From contig AKXM01000035.1 in NCBI GenBank assembly GCA_000277545.1, forward strand, positions 1 to 64,000: a stretch of DNA of 64,000 nt, read 5' to 3'. Shown piece by piece: positions 19,032-26,926 of the stretch (position 1 is the first letter of the stretch; each line of letters begins with the position of its first letter). The position numbers and the translations under genes are program-made. The notes beneath the pieces are model-generated. The model was not told the origin of the DNA and did no database searches. It saw nothing but the letters and a program-made list of their open reading frames with translations. The stretch is from Enterobacter sp. Ag1. GTDB lineage: Bacteria > Pseudomonadota > Gammaproteobacteria > Enterobacterales > Enterobacteriaceae.

Positions 19032-19334
19032 CTGGTTGGTTTTTAACTTCTCCCACTGAGAATCATGCCTCGCTTTTCGTCCAACGTTTCACTCAGCCAC
19101 AGCGTCGCTTCTGTTTTTCCCCTCTCCCTGGCAGAGAGAGGGGAATTGCAGAAAAATCCTTCACAAATTTCAAAATTATGCCAGGAATTGCCAGCCAGTA
19201 ACCTCTTAAAAAATATGGTTATATCTTATAAAAACAACAAATAAGGTAGCTATTTAAAAGCCATTTCTCGCGCTACTATCGTTAAGTACGCGACAAAACG
19301 CGCCTGATAATTCCTCCTACAAAAAGCTTATCCG
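19032..19334. other. Intergenic region of 303 bp with one palindromic repeat, no gene
   Basis: No coding sequence is supported. A hairpin TTCCCCTCTC...GAGAGGGGAA at 19117-19145 belongs to the same repeat family as 2544-2620 and 50508-50683 and may end the desaturase operon transcript. The rest (19150-19334) is AT-rich and probably holds the promoter of the next gene. Confidence 0.6.
19117..19145. repeat. CCCTCTCCC-family palindrome
   Basis: TTCCCCTCTC (19117-19126) pairs with GAGAGGGGAA (19136-19145). The loop CCTGGCAGA resembles the CCTGGTAGG of the copy at 50528-50536. Confidence 0.6.
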
Positions 19335-19841
19335 ATGAACCAAATACACTTTATTGAAGGCCCGGTTGGTGCGGGTAAATCGACCTACGCTAAAGCCCTG
19401 GCCAAAACCGACGGGTTTACCCACATCGCGCTGGACGAGTGGTTCGTGCGGCTCTACAGCCCCGACCGTCCGGCCGGAAATTTTGTGCCCTGGTATGTGG
19501 AACGCAAAGACCGGCTGATTACGCTTATCCTGAGCTATGCCCACACGGTGCTTGCCACCAACAGCATTGCGCTGGAGCTGGGCCTAATTCAGCAAGGCCC
19601 AAGGTTAGCCCTGCTCCGCCAGCTGCAGGAAGAAGGCATTCCGTTTTGCGTACACGTCCTCGACGCGCCCAAAAGCGTTCGCCGCGAGCGCGTACAGCGC
19701 CGCAATACCGAACAAGGCGAAACCTTCTCGATGGTCGTGCCGGACGAGATTTTTGAAGTCGCCAGCAGCCTGTGGGAAGCGCCCGATGAGTTTGAACAGG
19801 AAGAGTTTGAGTTTGTTTTCCCGGCTACCGCCAGCCGATAA
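19335..19841 (+). CDS. P-loop NTPase, small-molecule kinase or zeta-toxin-like
   Basis: The 168-residue protein begins with a Walker A loop GPVGAGKST at about residues 9-17. An acidic DEW follows at about 35-37, where kinases of this group hold a substrate/base Asp. A basic lid RRERVQRRN lies at about 115-123. The length and layout fit AAA_33-type kinases (chloramphenicol phosphotransferase, zeta toxin and relatives). The substrate is unknown. The S66 peptidase gene follows 23 bp later and is probably co-transcribed. Confidence 0.75.
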   Translation: MNQIHFIEGPVGAGKSTYAKALAKTDGFTHIALDEWFVRLYSPDRPAGNFVPWYVERKDRLITLILSYAHTVLATNSIALELGLIQQGPRLALLRQLQEEGIPFCVHVLDAPKSVRRERVQRRNTEQGETFSMVVPDEIFEVASSLWEAPDEFEQEEFEFVFPATASR

Positions 19842-19864
19842 CTGACCCACAGGGAGAAGTCGCC

Positions 19865-20881
19865 ATGCCGCAGATTTATGCCCGCCCATTAACGGCGGGG
19901 GACACGATCGCCGTGTTTTCCCCCTCATCGGCGGCCACCGCGTTTGCCCCACAGCGCTACCAAAGGGCAAAAGCGTTTATTGAGTCGCAGGGGTTCTGTC
20001 TGCAGGAAGGCAGCCTGACAGGCAAAAAGGATTACTGGCGTTCTGGCTCCATTCGCGAGCGGGCGGATGAGTTTAATGCCCTTTTGCATGACCCGAACGT
20101 GCGCTGCATTATTTCGGCCATCGGCGGCTTAAACAGCAACTCGCTGCTGCCTTATATCGACTACGCGCAGCTGATGAAAGATCCCAAAATCATCATCGGC
20201 TATTCGGACGTAACCGCGCTCCTGGCGGGCATCTATCAAAGAACTGGGCTGATTACCTTTTATGGCCCGGCGGTGGTGGCTTCTTTGGGTGAGTTCCCTC
20301 CGCTGGTCGACAGCACGTTTGACTATTTCTTCAATATTCTCAGCCGGCCTCAGGCACTGCCGTACACGCTGAGCCAGCCCGTAGCGTGGACCGAGGAAAT
20401 GCTCGACTGGGAAACACAATCCCGGGCGAAAACTCTGCGTCCGGGCAGTTGGTGCTTCGAGGGCACAGGCAAGGTAGAAGGCCGCGTCATTGGCGGCAAC
20501 CTGAATACGCTTTACGGCATCTGGGGCAGCGAATACATGCCCGATATCAACCGGGGAGATATTCTGTTTATCGAGGACAGCCTGCAAAGCGCGGCTGAGC
20601 TGGAGAGGGAGTTTTCCCATCTTTTACTGTGCGGCGTGTTCGACCGCATCGCCGCCATTGTGCTCGGCAGACACGAGCTGTTTGACGACCAGGGCAGCGG
20701 AAAAACGCCGCTGCACATCCTGAGGGAAGTGCTGAATGGCCGCGAGATCCCCCTCGTCTCTGATTTTGACTGCTGCCACACGCACCCGATGCTGACGCTC
20801 CCGCTCGGGGTGCGGATGCGCATCGACTTTGACACTCAGGCTATGTCCCTGACCAGCCAGTGGCTGGAAGCCGGTCAGTAA
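19865..20881 (+). CDS. S66-family peptidase (LD-carboxypeptidase / MccF-like)
   Basis: The 338-residue protein has the S66 Ser-Glu-His triad: S114 in IIGYSDVTAL, E237 in FIEDSL and H305 in DCCHTHPMLTLPLG. The length is closer to MccF-type (microcin C immunity) members than to the 304-residue muramoyl-tetrapeptide carboxypeptidase LdcA. It has no signal peptide, so it is cytosolic. It might recycle muropeptides or cleave a peptide-nucleotide antibiotic; the sequence does not decide. It follows the P-loop kinase by 23 bp and overlaps the convergent LysR gene by 7 bp. Confidence 0.85.
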   Translation: MPQIYARPLTAGDTIAVFSPSSAATAFAPQRYQRAKAFIESQGFCLQEGSLTGKKDYWRSGSIRERADEFNALLHDPNVRCIISAIGGLNSNSLLPYIDYAQLMKDPKIIIGYSDVTALLAGIYQRTGLITFYGPAVVASLGEFPPLVDSTFDYFFNILSRPQALPYTLSQPVAWTEEMLDWETQSRAKTLRPGSWCFEGTGKVEGRVIGGNLNTLYGIWGSEYMPDINRGDILFIEDSLQSAAELEREFSHLLLCGVFDRIAAIVLGRHELFDDQGSGKTPLHILREVLNGREIPLVSDFDCCHTHPMLTLPLGVRMRIDFDTQAMSLTSQWLEAGQ

Positions 20882-21795
20882 TCGAAAGCCAGCATGCCCG
20901 AGCGCCAGACGCTGGTCGTGCGGATCAGCGCCTTATCGCGCAGGAAATTAATCAGCGTGGCGATCACTTTGTCATGGCGCAGCTCGGGGCGGGTGACGAT
21001 GAATAAATGGCGGCGCAGCGGCTGGGGCAAATCCAGAATGCGCATATTCTCCGGCACCGGCAGCACCGACAGCCACGGCATAATGGAAAACCCCAGGCCC
21101 TGATTCACCAGCCCGACTATACCGCTGTCGCTGGCCAGCTTATGCACCACCTCATTACGCAGCCCCATCTCACGGCAGCGCTCCACGGCGGGGCTTAAGG
21201 TGTTGGCGTTCGGCTGGATAAACGGCAGGTTTTCCAGCTGCTGCCAGCTAAAAGGCTGCCGCAGGCGGAAGCTGCGGGGCAGCATCAGTACGTAAGGATC
21301 GCTGATGTACGGCACGCCGTGCAGCGAGTCCGGGTAGCCCTGAATGGTAATGCCGATATCCGCCCGCCCGGACACCACCGCGTCGTTGAGGTGATGGTAT
21401 TCCGTCGCGCTGTCATCAATATCCAGATGAATATCGGGCAGCGCCGTGGCCAGCGCCTCAAAGTAAGGCGGCAACAGGTTCGCCGTCGCGCTGCGGAAGC
21501 AGGCCACCCGCACGCGCCCGGCAAGCTGCGGCGCTTCCGCCGCTGTCTGCTCAATACCGTCCAGCAGCTGCATGATTTTTTTCGCATCTTTGAGGATTTG
21601 CGTGCAGGCGGCAGTCGGCACGCAGCCGCTGCGCGAGCGATGCAGCAGGCGCACATTCAGATGTTGTTCCAGTTCGGCAATCGCATGGCTGATGCGCGAC
21701 TGCGTACAGCCCAATGCTGCGGCTGCGGCGCTGAAACCATTGTTTTCCACTACGGCTATCAGCATTTCCAGCTGATTTAGCTTTATTCCGGCCAT
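20875..21795 (-). CDS. LysR-family transcriptional regulator
   Basis: The 306-residue protein has an N-terminal winged helix-turn-helix (about residues 5-64; FSAAAAALGCTQSRISHAIAELEQHL) and a LysR-type co-inducer domain. It is divergent from the LysE-family exporter gene at 21980, and a palindrome TTTCGA-CAAA-TCGAAA lies between them. The usual LysR arrangement suggests it controls the exporter and itself. It overlaps the end of the convergent S66 gene by 7 bp. The effector is unknown. Confidence 0.92.
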   Translation of the reverse strand: MAGIKLNQLEMLIAVVENNGFSAAAAALGCTQSRISHAIAELEQHLNVRLLHRSRSGCVPTAACTQILKDAKKIMQLLDGIEQTAAEAPQLAGRVRVACFRSATANLLPPYFEALATALPDIHLDIDDSATEYHHLNDAVVSGRADIGITIQGYPDSLHGVPYISDPYVLMLPRSFRLRQPFSWQQLENLPFIQPNANTLSPAVERCREMGLRNEVVHKLASDSGIVGLVNQGLGFSIMPWLSVLPVPENMRILDLPQPLRRHLFIVTRPELRHDKVIATLINFLRDKALIRTTSVWRSGMLAFDY

Positions 21796-21824
21796 ATTTT
21801 CAGTCAGTTATTGGAAAGAGCAGC

Positions 21825-21840
21825 TTTCGACAAATCGAAA
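21825..21840. promoter_or_regulatory. Candidate LysR operator
   Basis: TTTCGACAAATCGAAA has perfect 6-bp arms (TTTCGA/TCGAAA) around four bases and contains the T-N11-A pattern of LysR sites. It lies 30 bp upstream of the lysR-type gene, in the divergent gap. Confidence 0.5.
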
Positions 21841-21979
21841 TTCTTCATAGATAAGAAAAACATATCACGCTTTTCGGTTGCCGCCTACGGGCCTTCCTTC
21901 CCATCATAAAGCCAGCCAGTACGGCGCATAAAAGCAAGAATGCATCATCTGAACTAAGCACTTTAAGGAAAACCTGAGC

Positions 21980-22597
21980 ATGCCCGGCATCATTCATTAC
22001 GGCACCTTTGTCGTCTCTTTCATCCTGCTGTTAATCATTCCCGGCCCCGGGAATCTGATCCTGATCACCAGCGCCAGCAAAGGCGGCGCGCGCAGCGGCT
22101 ATCTCTGCCTGATGGGGATTATTCTGGGTGATCAGGTGCTGCTGTGGCTGGCTATCGCGGGCGTGGCGGCGCTGCTCGAATCCTCGCCGCATGTTTTCCA
22201 GGTCATCAAGTGGCTGGGTGCCGCTTACCTGCTGTGGATGGGTGTGCAGCTGCTGATGAAAGCGAAAACCAGCGCCCCGCCGCCGCCGGTGACCGGTAAA
22301 AGAACGCCGTTTTTGCAGGGCATGGTCATTACTCTGATGAACCCCAAACCCGTTCTGTTCTACGTGATGTTTCTGCCGTTGTTTATCGACCCCGCACGTA
22401 GCCTGGGGATCCCGACGTTCGCTATTCTGGCGGGTACGGCGGCCGCGCTGACCTTTATCTACTGTTCGATAATGATCTTCCTGACGACTTCGCTTGCAGA
22501 GAAAGTGCGTTCGCGGCCGGGCATGGTTTATCTGCTGGGGAAAGCCACCGGCCTGTTCCTGGCGATATTTGCGGTGAAGCTGGCATTTTTTAGCTGA
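21980..22597 (+). CDS. LysE/RhtB-family amino acid exporter
   Basis: The 205-residue inner-membrane protein has about six helices and the LysE/RhtB signature IIPGPGNLILITSASKGGARSGY (N-terminal) with the conserved KxxGAAYLLWMG segment near residue 75. Members export amino acids such as lysine, threonine, homoserine or cysteine metabolites; the substrate is not predictable. AAGGAAAAC precedes the ATG. It is probably regulated by the divergent LysR protein. Confidence 0.9.
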   Translation: MPGIIHYGTFVVSFILLLIIPGPGNLILITSASKGGARSGYLCLMGIILGDQVLLWLAIAGVAALLESSPHVFQVIKWLGAAYLLWMGVQLLMKAKTSAPPPPVTGKRTPFLQGMVITLMNPKPVLFYVMFLPLFIDPARSLGIPTFAILAGTAAALTFIYCSIMIFLTTSLAEKVRSRPGMVYLLGKATGLFLAIFAVKLAFFS

Positions 22598-22751
22598 GGT
22601 CGGACAGGTTATTTACGCCCGATCGCACTGTAATTATTCTGATTCGGCATCTGGCGTTTTACAGAAATGTCTCACTGATGGTTACGTGTCATTCTTTTTG
22701 GATTGCTATATTCTTTGCGCGGATATTTCATCTAATAAGGAAATTGATTAT

Positions 22752-23297
22752 ATGAGAGTCGTCGTATTACAGGGCCAATATGGCCTGTTCAAAAAAGAAG
22801 GGCTTGATCTTTCCATGCCGGCAATACAAACCTGCCTGGGGCTTTATGCCGTATCAGAGCAGCATGATTACCTTCTCTGCGCGCATTTTGATTCAGAAGT
22901 CGGGCTGCAGCAAAATTTAAGAGAAATTAAGAATGCTTTAGCGGCTAAAAACATCAGCATGAGCAGCTTTAAAGCAACGGTCTTTGGCGGCGACGGTAAA
23001 CAAAGCTACGTTCGGTGTTCCCCTCCCAGCAGCCACATAGGGAATGATATTGTCAGCTTTATCAAAGCGCAGGGAGGCAGCGCCGAGTATTCAAATGAGT
23101 ATTACTCTGGCGTTATCCCCAAAACATTCAACTTTCACTATCAAAAAGGCTGCGGTATCTCCGAGGGGCAAAATCCGAAGGATTTTTCTGGCGCCAGTCA
23201 GCAGGCAATGAATTTAGCTAAGCAAAGAATGAAACTGAGGCCCGCTGAATATTCACTCGCCCATGCAAAAATGATAGATGTCAGCCGCTTATACTAA
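22752..23297 (+). CDS. Orphan CheD-like (CNF/CheD fold) putative glutamine deamidase
   Basis: I chose the ATG at 22752 (181 residues), which has AAGGAA about nine bases upstream. The N-terminal part aligns by eye with the chemotaxis deamidase CheD: GQYGLFKKEG matches GEYAVMKNPG of Thermotoga CheD as I remember it. A Cys (C28) is followed by a His (H45) 17 residues later, the exact Cys27-His44 spacing of CheD. Then ATVFGG matches the conserved AKIxGG block and HIGND the conserved IGxxN block. There are no chemotaxis genes in the window. GC content is visibly lower than in its neighbours, suggesting horizontal transfer. The fold assignment is inference; no secretion signal is seen. Confidence 0.6.
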   Translation: MRVVVLQGQYGLFKKEGLDLSMPAIQTCLGLYAVSEQHDYLLCAHFDSEVGLQQNLREIKNALAAKNISMSSFKATVFGGDGKQSYVRCSPPSSHIGNDIVSFIKAQGGSAEYSNEYYSGVIPKTFNFHYQKGCGISEGQNPKDFSGASQQAMNLAKQRMKLRPAEYSLAHAKMIDVSRLY

Positions 23298-23315
23298 AAT
23301 CCATTATTTTTTCCC

Positions 23316-23395
23316 TAAAGGAACCGCCTGATATTATTGGGCATTATTTATAACCCCTTTATGTACAAATTAATCTCGCAGGTTCCTTTATTTTT
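23316..23395 (+). terminator. Possible terminator after the CheD-like gene
   Basis: TAAAGGAACC (23316-23325) is complementary to GGTTCCTTTA (23381-23390), which is followed by TTTTT. The loop is long (55 bases), so function as a terminator is uncertain. A second hairpin, CGGGGCAT/ATGCCCCG at 23495-23514, lies before the convergent M24 gene. Confidence 0.45.
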
Positions 23396-23522
23396 AATAA
23401 TGCAATGTACTATCCAACCATTACAAAATTAAGATACTTAATTTAGCAAAGCTGACAACACGAATTCACAATAATATCTTAATTAAGAGATTAACGGGGC
23501 ATCTTAATGCCCCGAATTAAGC

Positions 23523-24728
23523 TTACTCAAAACGCTGTAGCGTCCTCGGTAACTGGCTAAACAATTCATAGCCGTCATCGGTGATGAGCAACATATCTTC
23601 CAGCATGATCGCCCCGACGCCGATGCCGTAGTAAGGCGTTTCCACGCTAAAGACCATGCCCGGTTCAAAGGTTTTGGTTGCCGCAGCGCTCACGAACGGC
23701 GCCTCTTCCAGGCCTAAGAACAGCCCATCGCCGTGCCCTAAATGGCCGCGATTATAGTGCGGCAAACCATTGGCCTTGATTTTACTCATCGTGTCGTTAA
23801 ACACATGGCTGAGCTTTACGCCCGGGCCAATCAGGCTGAGCATATGCTCGTGGCCCTGCAAAATGGTTTGGTAGATTCGCTCGGCCATGGCCGTTGGCTG
23901 CCCGAACACCACGGTTCGCGCCAAATCCGCACCGTACCCGGCGACATCCACGCCGCAGTCAAATTTGATCAAATCCCCCGGTTTAACGGGTTCGCGGCTC
24001 GGGATTAATTTGGGGGCAAAGTCATCGCCCACCGAGATCAAATGGAAGCGCGACAGGTTGGTCTCCGGGTACTGCATCACGGCAGCTTTGTAGGCGGCGG
24101 TGAGATCCCAGGCCGAGCAGCCCGCGCCAATCGCCTTAAAGGCTTCACTGATGCCATACTCGGTGATCTGCGCACTTTTACGCAGGAAGGTAATCTCCCA
24201 GGGGCTTTTGACCATCCGTAGCTCATTAAAGATTGCCGTGGAGTCCACCAGCCGTAGATTCGGGATCACCTTATCCAGCGTCTGCTTGCCGCCGTTGCTC
24301 ATCGCATTCAGCTCGATAGCGATGTTTGTATCCAGCACGCCCGCATCCGCCAATGTGGACTTGAGCAGCGTGAAAACGGCCTCCACCGGCGGGCCAATCG
24401 GCCGCTCTTTCACCACCCGCTGCGGGTTAAAAGGCTCGTCGACATCCACCCAAACCGGGAAGGTCTTCAGCTCATAGTTCGCCAGATCAAACTTCAGGCC
24501 AGCCGCCTCAAACTCATTCATCACGATCAACGAAGGCAGCTTCTCATCCCGGAAAATGACCGCCAGCGCCGCGCCGGTATGGCGGAAGGTGTACATAAAG
24601 AAACTGGCAAACCCGGTGACATGGCAAAAGTTGTCCGGGGTGGTCACTACCAGAGCCTCAATATTGTGCCGGGCCATGATCGCCCGGGCTTTGGCCGTGA
24701 CCGCCTGGAGATGATCTGCTTTATTCAT
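23523..24728 (-). CDS. M24-family metallopeptidase (Xaa-Pro dipeptidase/creatinase-like)
   Basis: The 401-residue protein has a creatinase-type N-terminal domain (about 1-160) and a pita-bread M24 catalytic domain. The five metal ligands are all present: Asp in IKFDCGVD, Asp in GADLARTV, His in GHLGHGDG, Glu in SVETPYY and Glu in MLEDMLLI. It is therefore probably an active aminopeptidase or dipeptidase; creatinase or ectoine-hydrolase-like activities cannot be excluded. It has no signal peptide. It is a single gene, divergent from ccdAB. Confidence 0.88.
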   Translation of the reverse strand: MNKADHLQAVTAKARAIMARHNIEALVVTTPDNFCHVTGFASFFMYTFRHTGAALAVIFRDEKLPSLIVMNEFEAAGLKFDLANYELKTFPVWVDVDEPFNPQRVVKERPIGPPVEAVFTLLKSTLADAGVLDTNIAIELNAMSNGGKQTLDKVIPNLRLVDSTAIFNELRMVKSPWEITFLRKSAQITEYGISEAFKAIGAGCSAWDLTAAYKAAVMQYPETNLSRFHLISVGDDFAPKLIPSREPVKPGDLIKFDCGVDVAGYGADLARTVVFGQPTAMAERIYQTILQGHEHMLSLIGPGVKLSHVFNDTMSKIKANGLPHYNRGHLGHGDGLFLGLEEAPFVSAAATKTFEPGMVFSVETPYYGIGVGAIMLEDMLLITDDGYELFSQLPRTLQRFE

Positions 24729-24873
24729 GGTGTTCGTTACCTCAGTCTTGTTTAACTTTTGCCGGAGTCGGATCGCCAGATGTTTTAGCAGATCACTCGG
24801 GATTTATATAGCGGGCTTGAAACCCGGACATGAAGTCGATTTTTAACCAAAGACATTTGGTGATATTTTAGCC

Positions 24874-24896
24874 ATACAGTATATGTGCTACTGTAT
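24874..24896. promoter_or_regulatory. Operator palindrome of ccdAB
   Basis: Perfect inverted arms ATACAGTA (24874-24881) and TACTGTAT (24889-24896) surround seven bases, about 45 bp upstream of ccdA. CcdA-type ribbon-helix-helix antitoxins autoregulate through such palindromes. A strong GAGGAGGAG ribosome-binding site precedes ccdA. Confidence 0.65.
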
Positions 24897-24939
24897 GCGT
24901 TATTAACACATACAAAAACACAGTTCTTGAGGAGGAGCT

Positions 24940-25182
24940 ATGCCTGCATCAGCAAGTATACGAGTGAAAAAAACCGTCACCGTCACACTAGAGCCAGATC
25001 TGATTCAGGAAGCCAAAGCGGCAGGAATCAACTTGTCACAAACGTTGCGTAAAGCGCTAAAAGCCGAAATCAAGGAGATTGAAGCCGCTCGCTGGAAGAA
25101 AGAAAACGAAGCCGCAATCGACTATCTGAACCAGCTCACGGAAGAAAACGGACTTTTATCCGACACCTACAGGACGTTCTAA
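24940..25182 (+). CDS. ccdA: Type II antitoxin, CcdA family
   Basis: The 80-residue protein has an N-terminal ribbon-helix-helix DNA-binding part (VTVTLEPDLIQEAKAAGINLSQTLRKAL, about residues 13-40) and a polar, probably disordered C-terminal arm ending NGLLSDTYRTF that should bind CcdB. It is preceded by a strong GGAGGAG and an operator palindrome. The ccdB ATG follows the stop by two bases, so the two are translated together. It resembles chromosomal ccdA of E. coli O157 type. Confidence 0.9.
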   Translation: MPASASIRVKKTVTVTLEPDLIQEAKAAGINLSQTLRKALKAEIKEIEAARWKKENEAAIDYLNQLTEENGLLSDTYRTF

Positions 25183-25184
25183 TC

Positions 25185-25496
25185 ATGCAATTCACCGTCT
25201 ACAAAAATACGGGAAAGCCAACGGCTTACCCGTATTTATTGAATGTTCAGAGCAACATCATCGGGCGCAGAAATACCCGAGTCGTCATTCCTTTATTCCC
25301 TGCTGAAAACTATAAAGGGCCACGCACGGACAAACTCACCCCATCCATTCATCTGGCCGGTGAAGATTTTATTGTGATGACTCATGAACTCGCGAGCATC
25401 CCTGAACGGGTCCTGGGCGCAGAACACTGCAGCGCGGCTGAACATGAAAATACAATAAAAGCGGCGCTTAACTTCCTTTTCTATGGCATCGAGTAG
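25185..25496 (+). CDS. ccdB: Type II toxin, CcdB family (gyrase inhibitor)
   Basis: The 103-residue protein starts MQFTVYKNTGK and keeps the CcdB core (VQSNIIG, VVIPLFP, MTHELASIP, AALNFLFYGIE). CcdB poisons DNA gyrase through its C-terminal Trp-Gly-Ile; here the end reads Tyr-Gly-Ile-Glu, so the Trp is replaced and one residue is added. It is most like the chromosomal (O157-type) ccdB, which is less toxic or inactive in some strains. Whether this copy is toxic is therefore open. It is in an operon with ccdA. Confidence 0.9.
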   Translation: MQFTVYKNTGKPTAYPYLLNVQSNIIGRRNTRVVIPLFPAENYKGPRTDKLTPSIHLAGEDFIVMTHELASIPERVLGAEHCSAAEHENTIKAALNFLFYGIE

Positions 25497-25545
25497 CCTG
25501 CTCCTCTTTCGGAAACCGAATTCGTTTTAAAGCGAGGCCTGATTG

Positions 25546-26394
25546 ATGACAACGCGCGAAAAAACAAGCAGTGACTGGGTTGATATCAACCGCGATGAAG
25601 AGAGCGGTATAGAGAGCATTAACGCCCATTTCTCCGGCCACGCTTATGACGCGCACGATCATGATGAAGTGCTTGTCGGCGTTACGCAGCAGGGGCTCCA
25701 GCGCTTTAACTGCCACCGCACCACGCACACCAGCCATCCGGGAAGAGCCATTCTGATTGAACCCGGCGCGGTGCACGACGGCCACGCTCCCGAAGCCGAA
25801 GGCTTTACTTACGCGATGCTCTACCTGCCGCAAGCCTGGGTGGGCGATCACATGCAGCGCCGCGGGCTGGGCAACATCGCCACGCTGGAAGCCGCTTTCC
25901 ATAACACCCTGGCGGACGACCCGCAGCTAAGCATTGCTATTCAGCAGGCGTTTTTTGCCGTTCACCATCGCGAAGGGCGACTCGCCCGCGACCAGACGCT
26001 CGACCACCTTATCGCCCTGCTTTCTCGTCACATCAGCCTCAGGCCGCCTTCCACCTCAAACGATGCGCTTCGGCAAATGCATGAAGTTCGGGATTTCCTT
26101 CACGATCGTATGCATCTGGACATCGGCCTCGACGAACTCGCGCTGCACTCCGGCATCGACAGGTTCCGGCTCAACCGCCAGTTTAAGCAGGCATTTGGCC
26201 AGTCACCTCACGCTTACCTGGTGCGACTCCGCCTGCGCACCGCCCGTGCGCTGCTGGCCCAGGGGAAAGAGCCTGCGCTGGTCGCCACACAAACCGGATT
26301 TGCCGACCAAAGCCATATGGGACGCTGGTTCCAGCGCGCCTATCGACTCTCCCCTGTCGCCTACCAGCGTCGCTGCACAAACGTTCTATACTGA
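25546..26394 (+). CDS. AraC-family transcriptional regulator
   Basis: The 282-residue protein has an N-terminal cupin-like sensor (HDHDEVLVGV, GRAILIEPGAVHDGHAP) and two C-terminal helix-turn-helix motifs (IGLDELALHSGIDRFRLNRQFKQAFG and PALVATQTGFADQSHMGRWFQRAY). I chose the ATG at 25546 rather than the TTG one codon earlier; GAGG lies eight bases upstream. The DUF2000 gene follows 57 bp later in the same direction and is its likely target. The ligand is unknown. Confidence 0.9.
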   Translation: MTTREKTSSDWVDINRDEESGIESINAHFSGHAYDAHDHDEVLVGVTQQGLQRFNCHRTTHTSHPGRAILIEPGAVHDGHAPEAEGFTYAMLYLPQAWVGDHMQRRGLGNIATLEAAFHNTLADDPQLSIAIQQAFFAVHHREGRLARDQTLDHLIALLSRHISLRPPSTSNDALRQMHEVRDFLHDRMHLDIGLDELALHSGIDRFRLNRQFKQAFGQSPHAYLVRLRLRTARALLAQGKEPALVATQTGFADQSHMGRWFQRAYRLSPVAYQRRCTNVLY

Positions 26395-26451
26395 CCGCCC
26401 TGTTATCTTCGATGATGCTTTCTCAGAAAGATGAACGGAGAAGCAGGACAG

Positions 26452-26859
26452 ATGTTTGATACCAAAATTGCCTTTATCGTACGCGACGATTTACCCACCT
26501 GGCAGCGCCTGAACGTGGTGGCTTTTCTCGGCACCGGCGTGGCAGCCGCCTCCCCGGAAATAATGGGCGCGCCCTACATAGATGCGAAAGGCCGCGAATA
26601 CGGCAATTTGTCCGGCCAGCCGATGCTGATTTTCGAATCCGATCTCGCAGGGCTGCAAACCGCTCACCACAAAGGCCTCGAGCGCGAGCTAACCCTGATC
26701 CCATACGTGCACGCCATGTTTTCCACCGGGCATGACGCAGCCAACCGGGAAGTGTTCAAAGCGGAAGATGCCGACAGCATGAACCTGGTCGGCCTGGCAA
26801 TGCGTGGCCCGAAGAAGATGGTGGATAAGGTGATAAAAGGTATGAAACTGCATAAGTAA
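26452..26859 (+). CDS. DUF2000 family protein
   Basis: The 135-residue protein (start MFDTKIAFIVRDDLP, with GCAGGACAG upstream; an in-frame ATG at 26431 would add seven residues) matches the DUF2000 family, which shares a fold with archaeal-type peptidyl-tRNA hydrolase (Pth2). Conserved segments are IAFIVRDDLPTWQRLNVVAFL, GAPYIDAKGREYGNLSGQP and VGLAMRGPKKMVDKVIKGMKLH. The biochemical role is unknown. Genomic pairing with an AraC regulator is commonly seen. Confidence 0.82.
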   Translation: MFDTKIAFIVRDDLPTWQRLNVVAFLGTGVAAASPEIMGAPYIDAKGREYGNLSGQPMLIFESDLAGLQTAHHKGLERELTLIPYVHAMFSTGHDAANREVFKAEDADSMNLVGLAMRGPKKMVDKVIKGMKLHK

Positions 26860-26873
26860 GGGAAGATAAATAT

Positions 26874-26898
26874 AAAAAAGCCCGCAATCGCGGGCTTT
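26874..26898 (-). terminator. Terminator of guaBA (bidirectional)
   Basis: The stem AAAGCCCGC/GCGGGCTTT with a short loop is followed by six T on the minus strand, 28 bp after the guaA stop. It can also end the DUF2000 transcript on the plus strand. Confidence 0.85.
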
Positions 26899-26926
26899 CA
26901 GCACATCTAATCAGCTAAGAGAGTGA

